A DNA stretch of 39,966 bases. It comes from Phascolarctobacterium_A succinatutens_B (GTDB lineage: Bacteria; Bacillota; Negativicutes; Acidaminococcales; Acidaminococcaceae). Positions 14,117 to 22,720 of the stretch are shown piece by piece (the stretch's first letter is position 1; each line of letters begins with the position of its first letter). A program made the translations under genes and the position numbers. The notes below the pieces were generated by a model that saw nothing but the letters and a program-made list of their open reading frames with translations, had not been told where the DNA came from and did no database searches. The stretch lies in NCBI RefSeq assembly GCF_958453765.1, contig NZ_CAUDZA010000022.1:1-39966 (forward strand), given 5' to 3'.

Positions 14117-15520
14117 ATGTTCGGAGAAATCATTGGAGCAATCAGCAATTTTATGTATAGTTATTTGCTGATTATCATGCTCATCGGTGTAGGCCTGTAC
14201 TACACTTTGCGTACTCGTCTGGTGCAGGTACGTTTGTTTAAGGAAACTATTCGTGTTATTTTGGAGAAGCCTGTTGAATCCGGTGCGGTATCATCCTTCC
14301 AGGCTTTGATGGTATCTACTGCGTCCCGTGTAGGTACCGGTAATATTATCGGCATTTCCACAGCTATCTGCCTCGGCGGTTATGGTGCTGTGTTCTGGAT
14401 GTGGGTTATTGCTGTTGTTGGCGGCGCTTCTGCTTTTATTGAAAGCACCCTGGCACAGATTTACAAGAAACGTGGTCCGCACGGCAGCTACGGCGGCCCT
14501 GCATACTACATCGAAGCTGCTTTGGGCAGCCGCGGCCTGGCAGTGCTCTTTGCTGTGGCTTTGATTGTAACCTATGGCTGCGGCTTTAATATGCTGTGCT
14601 CTTACAATCTGCAATCCACCTTTGCTGCTCTGAGCTTCTATAATCCGGATACAACTCCTTGGATTATCGGCGCAGTAGAAGCAGTGCTCGTAGGCTATTG
14701 CCTGTTGGGCGGCGGCAAGCGCGTTATCAAAGCAACCTCTACTTTAGTTCCTTTGATGGGTGTTATCTACATTTCTGTAGCATTTATCCTTACTATTATG
14801 CATATCAATCTGGTTCCCGGCGTTGTAGGCAGAATTTTTGCTGAAGCATTTGACTTCACTGCAATTTTCGGTGGCTTTGCCGGCAGCTGCATGATGTTCG
14901 GTATCAAACGCGGTCTGTACAGCAACGAAGCAGGTGTTGGTTCTGCGCCGAACGCTGCTGCAGCAGCTGACGTTTCTCACCCGGTTAAGCAAGGTCTGGT
15001 ACAGATGCTGTCCGTATTTATTGATACTCTGCTGATCTGCACCGCTACCGCTTTCATGTGCCTGAGCTCCGGCATCGAGCCGACTAAAGAGCTTGCCGGT
15101 GCGCCTTATGTACAGGCAGCTCTGGCAGCAAGCATGGGCGATTACGCTAAGCTGTTTATTACTGTATCCATGGTACTGTTTGCTTTCACCACTCTGCTGG
15201 GCAACCTGTATTATGTAGATAATGCTTTTGCTTATGTTCTGAAGCATGTTCCGGGCAAAACCTTTACTCTGTGCTACCGCATTCTGGCTTGTGTACTGAT
15301 TTTCATTGGTGCCGGCTCCAGCATGGGTACAATGTGGGATTTGGCAGATGTTACCATGGGCTTCATGGCAATTATCAACTTGCCTGTTATCTGCATTCTG
15401 GGCGGTCCTGCTCTGCGTGCGCTGGATGATTACACCGAGCAGCGCGATGCCGGTAAGAATCCTGAGTTTAAGGCCAGCAAGATTGGTCTGACTCAAAAGC
15501 TGGATTACTGGCAGGATTAA
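14117..15520 (+). CDS. Alanine/glycine:cation symporter (AGCS family)
   Basis: The 467-residue integral membrane protein belongs to the AGCS (AlsT/DagA/YaaJ) family, which imports alanine or glycine with Na+ or H+. About 11 hydrophobic segments are visible. Family signatures include the early GVGLYYTLRTRLVQVR, VGTGNIIGISTAI, GPAYYIEAALGSRGLAVLF and GLYSNEAGVGSAPNAAAAADVSHPVKQGLVQM. The length is typical. The start has AGGGGGAG upstream and a clear promoter. A terminator follows, so it is a single-gene unit. The substrate (Ala, Gly or D-Ala) cannot be told from sequence alone. Confidence 0.95.
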   Translation: MFGEIIGAISNFMYSYLLIIMLIGVGLYYTLRTRLVQVRLFKETIRVILEKPVESGAVSSFQALMVSTASRVGTGNIIGISTAICLGGYGAVFWMWVIAVVGGASAFIESTLAQIYKKRGPHGSYGGPAYYIEAALGSRGLAVLFAVALIVTYGCGFNMLCSYNLQSTFAALSFYNPDTTPWIIGAVEAVLVGYCLLGGGKRVIKATSTLVPLMGVIYISVAFILTIMHINLVPGVVGRIFAEAFDFTAIFGGFAGSCMMFGIKRGLYSNEAGVGSAPNAAAAADVSHPVKQGLVQMLSVFIDTLLICTATAFMCLSSGIEPTKELAGAPYVQAALAASMGDYAKLFITVSMVLFAFTTLLGNLYYVDNAFAYVLKHVPGKTFTLCYRILACVLIFIGAGSSMGTMWDLADVTMGFMAIINLPVICILGGPALRALDDYTEQRDAGKNPEFKASKIGLTQKLDYWQD

Positions 15521-15533
15521 AAAATGTTTCTTT

Positions 15534-15566
15534 GAGCTGTTACGAGATTTCGTAGCAGCTCTTTTT
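15534..15566 (+). terminator. Rho-independent terminator after the AGCS symporter gene
   Basis: GAGCTG-T-TACGA and TCGTA-G-CAGCTC form a long stem, followed by TTTTT. Confidence 0.92.
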
Positions 15567-15598
15567 GGTTTATGATAAAAAAGAGATTATATATGATT

Positions 15599-15680
15599 CG
15601 CAATTCACATTCCGTTTCGTTCAGAGAAAATTTTTCCCGTGTCCGCAGGACACGACGCAACTGAGAAAATTTTTCTTTGC
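15599..15680 (+). repeat. Dispersed intergenic repeat, copy B
   Basis: This copy reads TTCGCAATT...TTTCGTTCAGAGAAAATTTTTCCC, then a GTGTCC-GCA-GGACAC hairpin, then ACGCAACTGAG. It aligns with copy A (121-225, opposite strand) through the AT-rich core and hairpin, and with copy C through the GCAATT...TCAG left part. It lies between the symporter terminator and the hdr-flx operon. Confidence 0.6.
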
Positions 15681-15778
15681 TACTAGCAGTATTTTCAGAA
15701 TTAATGTAGAATAGATACGTAATAAAGCAATTTTTTGGTCAAGGTTGTTTTATGTCCTTTGCGAAGGAGGGAAAGACG

Positions 15779-16582
15779 ATGATTTATAATTATTATCCTG
15801 GCTGTACGCTGTCAACGAAGGCGAAGCAGCTGGATATGGCGGCACGACGCTGTGCTGAGGTGTTGGGCTTTCCGCTGGTGGAGCTGCCGGAATGGCAGTG
15901 CTGCGGTGCGGTTTACCCGATGGCGCCTGATGCTATTGCCGAGCGTCTGAGTGCGGTGCGTGCGCTTGTGGCGGCGCGTGAAAACGGCGGCGTATTAGTG
16001 ACGCTGTGCAGTGCGTGCTACCATGTCATCAAACGTGTGAACCACGATATGGCGACGAATGCGGAGATTCGCCAAAAGGTGAATAATTATCTGCAACTTG
16101 AAGAGCCTTATGCCGGTGAAACACGGGTTTTGCATTATCTGGAGGTTTTGCGTGATGAAATCGGTTGGGAAAAGCTGGCGCAGCTTGTGAGCCATCCTTT
16201 AAAGGAACGCAGGGTTGGCGCTTATTATGGCTGTTTGCTGCTTAGACCGGGAGCGGTTTTGGCCCTCGATGACGTAGAGAGTCCTACCGTTATGGAAGCT
16301 TTTATTAAAGCGCTGGGTACGGAGCCTGTTATTTACAGCATGCGCAATGAATGCTGTGGCGGTTATCTGGCGCTGAAGGATAAGGCGCAGTGCGAGCAGC
16401 TTGTCAGTGAAATTAAAAATAATGCTGCAAGCTGTGGTGCGCAGGAGCTGGTCACTGCCTGCCCGCTGTGTGCGTATAACCTGACGGCCAATGGTGCCGC
16501 AGGCAGCCTGCCGACACGCTACTTTACGGAGCTTCTTGCTGAAGCGCTTGGTGTTGCGGAGAGCGAAGGAGGTGCGGAATAA
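15779..16582 (+). CDS. hdrB: HdrB-like heterodisulfide reductase subunit B
   Basis: HdrB carries the site where a thiol/disulfide is handled in heterodisulfide-reductase complexes. The 267-residue product contains two complete CCG domains: C9, C41-C42, C77-x2-C80; and C152, C192-C193, C228-x2-C231. This is the CX31-39CCX35-36CX2C pattern that binds two non-cubane [4Fe-4S] clusters. The start is ATG 15779, right after GGAGGG; an upstream in-frame start would precede the conserved YYPGC. It is the first gene of a seven-gene hdr-flx cluster and overlaps hdrC in a TAATG junction. The natural disulfide in this organism is unknown: no DsrC or coenzyme M genes are seen here. Confidence 0.93.
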   Translation: MIYNYYPGCTLSTKAKQLDMAARRCAEVLGFPLVELPEWQCCGAVYPMAPDAIAERLSAVRALVAARENGGVLVTLCSACYHVIKRVNHDMATNAEIRQKVNNYLQLEEPYAGETRVLHYLEVLRDEIGWEKLAQLVSHPLKERRVGAYYGCLLLRPGAVLALDDVESPTVMEAFIKALGTEPVIYSMRNECCGGYLALKDKAQCEQLVSEIKNNAASCGAQELVTACPLCAYNLTANGAAGSLPTRYFTELLAEALGVAESEGGAE

Positions 16583-16971
16583 TGGCTGTTGATGAAAAGC
16601 AATTGACAGAAGATATTTTGCGCCTTGCTGCTACCGACGTGCGTCGCTGCATGCAATGCGGCCGCTGCAGTGCGAACTGTGAAGCTGCGTCTAAAATGGA
16701 CCTTTTGCCCCACCGCGTAGTTTGGGACTTAAACAGCGGTTATGCATCCGAGCTGTTGGAGGCTGACGCACCGTGGCAATGTCTGTCCTGCATGGCGTGC
16801 GAGGAGCGCTGCCCGCGCGGCGTGAGTCCGGCGCGCGTTATGGAGGCGTTGCGCCTGCTGCAGATTCGTCAGCAGGGCAAAAATAAGCTGCCTGCCGAAA
16901 GCGTGGAGCATTATCCTAGCGATATGCCGCAGCAGCTTTTGGTTGCAGCCTTTAGAAAATACAATAAATAG
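16582..16971 (+). CDS. hdrC: HdrC-like heterodisulfide reductase subunit C
   Basis: HdrC passes electrons between HdrA and HdrB through two [4Fe-4S] clusters. The 129-residue protein has CMQCGRCSANC and CLSCMACEERCP, both complete CX2CX2CX3C motifs, in the usual HdrC order with a short C-terminal tail. It is soluble and has no membrane segment, unlike HdrE-coupled systems. The ATG overlaps the hdrB stop. hdrA follows after 11 bases. Confidence 0.93.
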   Translation: MAVDEKQLTEDILRLAATDVRRCMQCGRCSANCEAASKMDLLPHRVVWDLNSGYASELLEADAPWQCLSCMACEERCPRGVSPARVMEALRLLQIRQQGKNKLPAESVEHYPSDMPQQLLVAAFRKYNK

Positions 16972-16982
16972 GGGGAAGCTAC

Positions 16983-18971
16983 GTGCAAAAGATTGGTGTT
17001 TTTGTTTGTTGGTGTGGCAGCAACATCGCCGGCACGGTAGATGTTGCCCAGGTGGTAGAGGCAGTGCGCCAAATTCCTGATGTTGCCTATGCTATCGATT
17101 ATAAATATATGTGCTCCGAGCAGGGCCAGGAGCTGATTCGCAAGGCTGTGACAGATTATAAGCTGGACAGACTTGTTGTCTGCAGCTGCTCTCCGCGTAT
17201 GCACGAGGCAACCTTCCGCAAATGTGCGGAGGGCGTTGGCATCAATCCCTACATGGTGGAGATTGCCAACATCCGTGAGCAATGCTCCTGGGTGCTGAAG
17301 GATAAGGCCGAAGCGACAGCGAAGGCGATTAAATTAGCCAAGGCAGCCATTGCCAAGGTGCGCTTCAATGGAGCGCTGAAGCCCGGCGAAAGCCAGGTAG
17401 TGAAGCGCACGCTGGTTATCGGCGGCGGTATTGCCGGTATTCAGACGGCGCTGGATATTGCGGAAGCAGGCTACAAGGTTGATATTGTGGAGAAGGAGCC
17501 GACAATCGGTGGCCGTATGGCGCAGCTCGACAAAACCTTTCCGACACTCGACTGCTCTGCCTGCATCCTGACACCGAAGATGGTGGATGCAGCAAACCAT
17601 GAAAATATTACGCTCTATACCTATAGCGAGGTAGAAAGCGTAAGCGGTTTCGTGGGTAATTTCGATGTGACAATCCGCAAAAAAGCACGCAGCGTGAAGG
17701 CTGATATGTGCAGCGGCTGCGGCATCTGTACCGAAAAATGTCCGTCCCGCAAAACTCCGAGTGAATTAGATATGGGACTGAAGAATCGCGGCGCAATCTA
17801 TATTCCCTTTGCGCAGGCCATTCCTAAGGTGCCTGTTATCGACCGTGAGGCCTGCATCAAGTTTAAAACTGGTAAATGCGGAATCTGCTCCAAGCTCTGT
17901 CCGGCAGGAGCTATTGATTACACGCAGAACGATGAGCTGATCACGGAAAAATACGGCGCGATTGTACTGGCAACAGGCTTTAAAACGATTTCTCTCGACA
18001 AGTTCGGCGAATACGGCTACGGGGCCAGCAAGGATGTTATCACCTCACTGGAGCTGGAGCGTCTGACGAATGCGGCAGGTCCTACCGAAGGACATCTCGT
18101 TTGTCCGTCTACCGGTAAGGAGCCGAAGAAGGTTATTATCGTTTCCTGCGTAGGCTCGCGTGATGTGAGCGGTCGCGGCAAGAGCTACTGCAGTAAAATC
18201 TGCTGCATGTATAATGCCAAGCATGCGATGTATATCCGCGAAAAATACCCTGATGTGGATGTAACTGTATTTTATATAGATGTACGTACTCCGGGCAAGG
18301 GCTTTGACGAGTTCCAACGCCGTGCGGTAGAGGAATACGGCGTGCATTATGTACGCGGTCAGGTTGGCAAGGTTATAGTTGACGGCGCTGGCAAGCTGAC
18401 GGTTTTTGCCAGCGATTTGAACAGCGGCCGCAAACTGATGCTGAATCCTGATTTAGTAGTGCTGGCAACGGCTGTACAGCCTTCTCCCGATGCGCGCAAG
18501 CTGGCGACGATGCTGACTGCCAGCATTGACAACGATGACTTTTACGTAGAGGCGCACCCGAAGCTGCGTCCTGTTGAAAGTCCGACGGCAGGCATTTTCC
18601 TCAGCGGCATGTGCCAGGGACCGAAGGATATTCCGGAAACTGTTTCACAGGCCGGTGCAGCGGCTGTTAAGGTGGTCGGCCTGCTGGCGAAGGATAAGCT
18701 GCTGACGAACCCCTGCACTGCGCAGTGCGATACAAGCATTTGCAGCGGCTGTCTGGCTTGCACGCATGTCTGCCCCTATGGTGCGATTACCGGCGAGAGC
18801 AAGCAGGTTATCACTAAGCTGGGCGTGCGCGAAACACGCACCGTTGCGGTGGTAAACAATGCGCTGTGCCAGGGCTGCGGTGCCTGCACGGTAGCCTGCC
18901 CCTGCGGTGCTATGGATTTGCAGGGCTTTACTAATCAACAAATTCTGGCAGAGGTGGATGCATTATGCTAG
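16983..18971 (+). CDS. hdrA: HdrA-like FAD/Fe-S bifurcating subunit
   Basis: HdrA holds the FAD thought to split electron pairs in flavin-based bifurcation and usually also passes electrons to ferredoxin. The 662-residue protein begins with GTG (AGGGGGAAG upstream) and has the N-terminal HdrA domain (VFVCWCGSNIAGTVDV, CSEQGQ, CSCSPRMHEATFR). A Rossmann FAD domain follows (VIGGGIAGIQTALDIAEAGY, then GGRMAQLDKTFPTLDCSACILTP). Next are an inserted dicluster ferredoxin (CSGCGICTEKCPS and CGICSKLCPAGAI) and two C-terminal [4Fe-4S] motifs (CSGCLACTHVCPYGAI, CQGCGACTVACPCGAM). All parts of a full-length HdrA are present. It overlaps the next gene by 7 bases. Confidence 0.94.
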   Translation: MQKIGVFVCWCGSNIAGTVDVAQVVEAVRQIPDVAYAIDYKYMCSEQGQELIRKAVTDYKLDRLVVCSCSPRMHEATFRKCAEGVGINPYMVEIANIREQCSWVLKDKAEATAKAIKLAKAAIAKVRFNGALKPGESQVVKRTLVIGGGIAGIQTALDIAEAGYKVDIVEKEPTIGGRMAQLDKTFPTLDCSACILTPKMVDAANHENITLYTYSEVESVSGFVGNFDVTIRKKARSVKADMCSGCGICTEKCPSRKTPSELDMGLKNRGAIYIPFAQAIPKVPVIDREACIKFKTGKCGICSKLCPAGAIDYTQNDELITEKYGAIVLATGFKTISLDKFGEYGYGASKDVITSLELERLTNAAGPTEGHLVCPSTGKEPKKVIIVSCVGSRDVSGRGKSYCSKICCMYNAKHAMYIREKYPDVDVTVFYIDVRTPGKGFDEFQRRAVEEYGVHYVRGQVGKVIVDGAGKLTVFASDLNSGRKLMLNPDLVVLATAVQPSPDARKLATMLTASIDNDDFYVEAHPKLRPVESPTAGIFLSGMCQGPKDIPETVSQAGAAAVKVVGLLAKDKLLTNPCTAQCDTSICSGCLACTHVCPYGAITGESKQVITKLGVRETRTVAVVNNALCQGCGACTVACPCGAMDLQGFTNQQILAEVDALC

Positions 18972-19402
18972 AGAAGAAAAATTTTGAACCGAAAATTGTG
19001 GCCTTCTGCTGCAACTGGTGCAGCTATGCCGGTGCTGACGGCGCCGGAACGGCCCGCAAGCATTATCCCGCTAATATCAAAATCATCAAGGTTCCCTGCT
19101 CCTGCAGAGTGAATCCGCTCTTTATCCTGCGTGCGTTTCAGCGTGGCGCGGACGGTGTAATCATGTGCGGCTGTCACCCCGGCGATTGCCATTATTCTAC
19201 AGGCAACTATTATGCACGTCGTCGTATGACGCTGCTGCTGAGTATGCTTGATTATCTGGGTGTGGCCGGTGAACGCTTCCGCGTGGAATGGGTAAGTGCG
19301 GCCGAGGGCGCACGCTTTGCACAAGTAATGAACGATTTTGCCGAGCATATTGCGGCATTGGGTGAGAATGTAAAGTTGAGGGATTTGCGATGCAAAAAAT
19401 AG
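18965..19402 (+). CDS. flxD: FlxD/MvhD-like [2Fe-2S] subunit
   Basis: MvhD/FlxD links the electron-input module (hydrogenase or Flx) to HdrA. The 145-residue protein has the family cysteines: FCCNWCSYAGADGAG, VPCSCRVNP and CGCHPGDCHY, expected to bind one [2Fe-2S] cluster. No hydrogenase large subunit lies nearby; the following genes are Flx-type. This argues for NADH rather than H2 as donor. The gene overlaps hdrA (7 bases) and the next gene (13 bases), so translation is coupled. Confidence 0.9.
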   Translation: MLEKKNFEPKIVAFCCNWCSYAGADGAGTARKHYPANIKIIKVPCSCRVNPLFILRAFQRGADGVIMCGCHPGDCHYSTGNYYARRRMTLLLSMLDYLGVAGERFRVEWVSAAEGARFAQVMNDFAEHIAALGENVKLRDLRCKK

Positions 19403-20379
19403 AAAAGCTGCTGCAGAAGCGTGCAGCTGAGATGTTGGCAGAGGGCACAGTAGAGCGTGTGCTGGCATGGCAGGCAGGCGAATTCTTTTACGATAACACA
19501 CCTGCAGCCGTAAGCAGTGCGGACGAATGCGACAAGCTTGTCTATAACGAGTTCTGCCCTGCCAATCTCTGCAAATATTTAATCGAAACAAGCCATGCAG
19601 GCAAGAAGACAGCAGTTTTCTTAAAGCCTTGTGATACATACGGAGTAAACCAGCTACTTAAGGATAACCGCATTAAGCGTGAGCTTGTTTACGCCATCGG
19701 CACACCCTGCAGCGGTATGCTGGATATCAATAAGATTAAGGCTGCCGGCGCTAAGGGCATCATCAGCGTGAGCGTAGACGGTGACGAGGTTGTTGTCAAC
19801 ACTGCTTACGGTGAAAAGCGTCTGGCAAAGGCTGACGTGCTGTTGAACAAATGCCTGATGTGCAAGGGCGCTGCTTATAAAATTGCGGACGAGGAGCTGG
19901 CCGAGCCGTTGCCTGTACCGCAGTTTACCGGTGATAAATTCGCCAAGGTCAAGGAGATTGAAGCGATGAACCCCGAGGAGCGTTTTGCTTTCTGGCAAAG
20001 CGAGCTGTCCAAGTGTATCCGCTGCAATGCCTGCCGCGATATTTGCCCGGCGTGCAGCTGCGAGCAGTGCATTTTTGATAAGCCCGATACTCCGGTAGCA
20101 GGGAAGGCGTATGCCGACGAGGTTGAAGAGCAGATGTATCATATCATCCGTGCTTTCCACGTTGCCGGCCGCTGCACCGGTTGCGGTGAATGTGCGCGTG
20201 TTTGCCCGCAGGGAATTCATCTGGAGTTGCTGAATATGAAGTTTATGAAGGATATCAACAGCTTCTTCGGCCAGTATCAGGCCGGTGCGGACAGTGAAAC
20301 ACCTGCACCGCAGGTAAGCTTTAAGCAGAATGATCCCGAGGCCAACAGTGCGGTAGAAGGGAGGGAGCAGCATGTATAA
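19390..20379 (+). CDS. FlxC/FlxB-type Fe-S subunit of the Hdr-Flx complex
   Basis: The 329-residue soluble protein has an N-terminal domain resembling the F420-hydrogenase/formate dehydrogenase beta (FrhB/FdhB) fold: KTAVFLKPCDTYGVNQLLKDNRI, YAIGTPCSGMLDINKI. It then has CLMCKG and a dicluster ferredoxin region with CIRCNACRDICPACSCEQC and CTGCGECARVCPQGI. In Desulfovibrio-type flxABCD-hdrABC clusters two such Fe-S proteins relay electrons from the NADH-oxidising FlxA toward FlxD. I assign it to that role by position and domains; whether it is FlxB or FlxC needs comparison. It overlaps both neighbours. Confidence 0.8.
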   Translation: MQKIEKLLQKRAAEMLAEGTVERVLAWQAGEFFYDNTPAAVSSADECDKLVYNEFCPANLCKYLIETSHAGKKTAVFLKPCDTYGVNQLLKDNRIKRELVYAIGTPCSGMLDINKIKAAGAKGIISVSVDGDEVVVNTAYGEKRLAKADVLLNKCLMCKGAAYKIADEELAEPLPVPQFTGDKFAKVKEIEAMNPEERFAFWQSELSKCIRCNACRDICPACSCEQCIFDKPDTPVAGKAYADEVEEQMYHIIRAFHVAGRCTGCGECARVCPQGIHLELLNMKFMKDINSFFGQYQAGADSETPAPQVSFKQNDPEANSAVEGREQHV

Positions 20380-21430
20380 GATAGCAAAGGATAATTTTCC
20401 AAAGTTATATGCAGCCCTGCAAAATATCGGTACGCTGCTGCTGCCCTGCAAGAACAAGAGCGGTCATGCGGACTTTGCACCGTACCGCGAGGATGCGGAG
20501 GTCGCATTGGATGCGCCGCTGACGAATCGCAGCGCCAAGGACGTTTTCTTTCCGCAGGTAGAAAATCTGCTGACCTTTAAGACGAGCGGTAAGGAGCTGG
20601 CTTTGGAGCAAAATATTCCGCCTGCCGGTACAACCATTGTTATGGGCGTGCGTGCCTGCGATGCGCGCAGCTTTAAAATTTTAGACAAGGTGTTTTTGAA
20701 AGCGCCTGTTGATACATATTACAAGACAAGACGCGAGCAATGCGTGCTCATCGGCTTAGGCTGCAGTGCTCCCGAAGAAACCTGCTTCTGCCACGCCTTT
20801 GGCATTGACGCAGGCGCTCCGGAGACGGATGTGCAGACCTGGCTGGCAGGCGAGGAGCTTTGCTGGCAGGCTGTGACTGCCAAGGGCGAGGAGCTGACAG
20901 CGAAGCTCGTCGAGGGCGGTGTGCTGGCTGAGGCGGAAGCTGCTTCTGCAAAAGCAGTCAGCGAGCAGAAGGAGCAGACGCAGAAGATTTTGAGCGTACT
21001 GCCTTTGCATGATTTCAAGGTAAATGACGAGCTGACTGAGGATGAGCTGAAGATATTCAACAGCAAAATCTGGGAGCAGCTGGCTGCAGGCTGCCTGTCC
21101 TGCTGCACATGCACCTATGTGTGTCCCACTTGTCATTGCTATGATATCCGCGATTATCAGGAGACGGAAGAGCGCACGCAACGCTATCGCTGCTGGGACA
21201 GCTGCATGGCGAAGGATTTTACGCTGATGGCGCATGGCAGTCCGCGTAAGACGAAGGTGGAGCGCTTCCGCCAGCGTTATATGCATAAGCTGGTATATTT
21301 CCCTGAAAACAACGAAGGCGAATATGCTTGCGTCGGTTGCGGACGCTGCCTGCAGAAGTGTCCGGTGCAGCTGAATATTGTCAAGGTTGCCAAGGCCTTG
21401 GAAAAAGCGGAGGTGAAGCAGGATGTGTAA
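20372..21430 (+). CDS. FlxB/AsrA-like Fe-S subunit of the Hdr-Flx complex
   Basis: The 352-residue soluble protein is of the AsrA/hydrogenase beta-subunit type. Its N-terminal domain has FFPQVENLLTF, the MGVRACDARSFKILDKVF segment and CVLIGLGCSAPEETCFC. Its C-terminal part has two [4Fe-4S] motifs, CLSCCTCTYVCPTCHC and CVGCGRCLQKCPVQLNI. Between them is the segment RYRCWDSCMAKDFTLMAHGSPRKT, a signature I associate with AsrA and FlxB. AsrA normally pairs with AsrB, an NADH-oxidising flavoprotein; here the AsrB/FlxA-like gene follows with an 8-base overlap. A low-complexity Ala/Glu segment near residue 190 looks like a linker. Confidence 0.82.
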   Translation: MYKIAKDNFPKLYAALQNIGTLLLPCKNKSGHADFAPYREDAEVALDAPLTNRSAKDVFFPQVENLLTFKTSGKELALEQNIPPAGTTIVMGVRACDARSFKILDKVFLKAPVDTYYKTRREQCVLIGLGCSAPEETCFCHAFGIDAGAPETDVQTWLAGEELCWQAVTAKGEELTAKLVEGGVLAEAEAASAKAVSEQKEQTQKILSVLPLHDFKVNDELTEDELKIFNSKIWEQLAAGCLSCCTCTYVCPTCHCYDIRDYQETEERTQRYRCWDSCMAKDFTLMAHGSPRKTKVERFRQRYMHKLVYFPENNEGEYACVGCGRCLQKCPVQLNIVKVAKALEKAEVKQDV

Positions 21431-22259
21431 TTGTCAGGATACCTTGATTCCGCAGATTGGCGTGGTGACGGATATCTGCACGGAAACAGCTGATGTAAAA
21501 ACCTTCCGCGTGGAGAAAATCGGCGGCGGTAAGCTGTTTGAGCATATGCCGGGACAATGCGCTATTCTTTCTGTTCCCGGTAAGGGTGAGGCGATTTTTT
21601 CCATTACCTCCTCTCCGACGAACGAAAAATATATGGAGTTCAGCATTAAACGCTGCGGCTCGATTACGAACTTTTTGCATTTTGATATTGAACCCGGTCA
21701 GCAGATAGCGGTACGCGGACCTTACGGCAATCATTTCCCTGTCGAGGATAATTTGAAAGGCAAGGATCTGCTCTTTATCGCCGGTGGCATCGGTTTGGCG
21801 CCGCTGCGCAGTGTCATCAATTATATGCTGGATAAGCGTGACGATTACGGCAGTATTGATGTTGTTTACGGCGCACGCAGCAAGGAAGATTTTGTGCGTT
21901 ACGACGAGCTGACGAATGTGTGGCCGTCGCAAAAGAATACGCGCGTGCATCTGACGATTGACCGTGCGCAGGAGGGCTGGACGGGCAATGTCGGCTTTGT
22001 GCCTAATTTCCTGAAGGACCTGAAGTTTACGCCGGATAAGACGGTGTTGCTGTGTGGTCCGCCGATTATGATTAAGCTGTGTCTGGCGGCGTTGATTGAG
22101 ATGGGCTTTGAGAAGAAGCAGGTTTATACGACGCTGGAGCTGCGCATGAAGTGCGGCGTTGGCAAGTGCGGCCGCTGCAATATCGGCAAGAAGTATGTGT
22201 GCAAGGATGGGCCGGTATTTACTTGCGATGAGCTGGACGAGATGCCGGACGAATATTGA
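21423..22259 (+). CDS. flxA: FlxA/AsrB-like NAD(P)H-oxidising FAD/[2Fe-2S] subunit
   Basis: The 278-residue protein is a ferredoxin-NADP reductase-fold enzyme. It has an FAD-binding barrel (FRVEKI, MPGQCAILSV, FSITSSPT, the GPYG turn), an NAD(P)-binding domain (LLFIAGGIGLAPLRSVINYML, VVYGAR, VLLCGPPIMIKLCL), and a C-terminal [2Fe-2S] site (MKCGVGKCGRCNIG...CKDGPVF). It should bring NADH electrons into the Hdr-Flx complex. It is the last overlapping gene of the cluster; 460 bases of repeat-rich DNA follow before the fumarate-reductase-like genes. Confidence 0.9.
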   Translation: MCNCQDTLIPQIGVVTDICTETADVKTFRVEKIGGGKLFEHMPGQCAILSVPGKGEAIFSITSSPTNEKYMEFSIKRCGSITNFLHFDIEPGQQIAVRGPYGNHFPVEDNLKGKDLLFIAGGIGLAPLRSVINYMLDKRDDYGSIDVVYGARSKEDFVRYDELTNVWPSQKNTRVHLTIDRAQEGWTGNVGFVPNFLKDLKFTPDKTVLLCGPPIMIKLCLAALIEMGFEKKQVYTTLELRMKCGVGKCGRCNIGKKYVCKDGPVFTCDELDEMPDEY

Positions 22260-22261
22260 TT

Positions 22262-22350
22262 CTTCGCAATTAAATATCGCTTAGCTCAGGAAAAATTTCT
22301 TAACGCAAATTTCGTGTGGATTCAAGACGAAGTGCCGCAAAACTCGCGCT
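22262..22350 (+). repeat. Dispersed intergenic repeat, copy C
   Basis: Copy C begins right after the flxA stop: TTCGCAATT...CTTAGCTCAGGAAAAATTTC, then ACGCAAATTTCGTGTGGA. It lacks the GTGTCC/GGACAC hairpin found in A and B but keeps the flanking blocks, so the hairpin is the variable part of the element. Bases 22350-22440 hold nothing I recognise. Confidence 0.55.
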
Positions 22351-22445
22351 ATGCTTACATATTTTTCTATATTAGTTTGCTTATCGCTCAAACAGTTGCG
22401 ACACTTCTGTGAATCCGGACACTTATTTACTAAAATTGCTATGCA

Positions 22446-22582
22446 TGCCCCCTTTAGTCGCTAGCGCGACAGTTCCCCCGAGGGGGAACCAAGAATGTGC
22501 TAATGAAGTTTAACGAAAAAGCTATTAGTCTTGCCTGCCCCTTGGGGAAGGTGCCGAGCGTAGCGAGGCGGAAGGGGGCGTC
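22446..22582. repeat. GC-rich imperfect inverted repeat (MITE-like)
   Basis: The left arm (22447-22493) reads CCCCCTTTAGTCGCTAGCG and GTTCCCCCGAGGGGGAACC. The right arm (22529-22580) reads CTTGCCTGCCCCTTGGGGAAGG and GAGCGTAGCGAGGCGGAAGGGGGCG. The reverse complement of the right arm resembles the left arm. Elements beginning GCCCCCTTC-CGCCTCGC are, from memory, frequent between genes in gut Firmicutes genomes. The element has no coding capacity and could fold into a large hairpin that separates flxA from the next genes. Confidence 0.65.
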
Positions 22583-22720
22583 ACCATAAATATATCGTTT
22601 CTATCAGAAGCAATCCACGATATATTAATGGCTCGTAACGAAGCTTTTTCGTTTATAGCGATTTTTAGCTTTGATATTCTTAAATACGTTTTTGGAGAAG
22701 AAAATATAAGGAGCAAAAAT

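Noticed and set aside
15779..22259. A hydrogenase-linked Mvh-Hdr complex
   Set aside because: An MvhD-like subunit is present, but no [NiFe] hydrogenase large or small subunit is encoded; Flx-type NADH subunits occupy that place.
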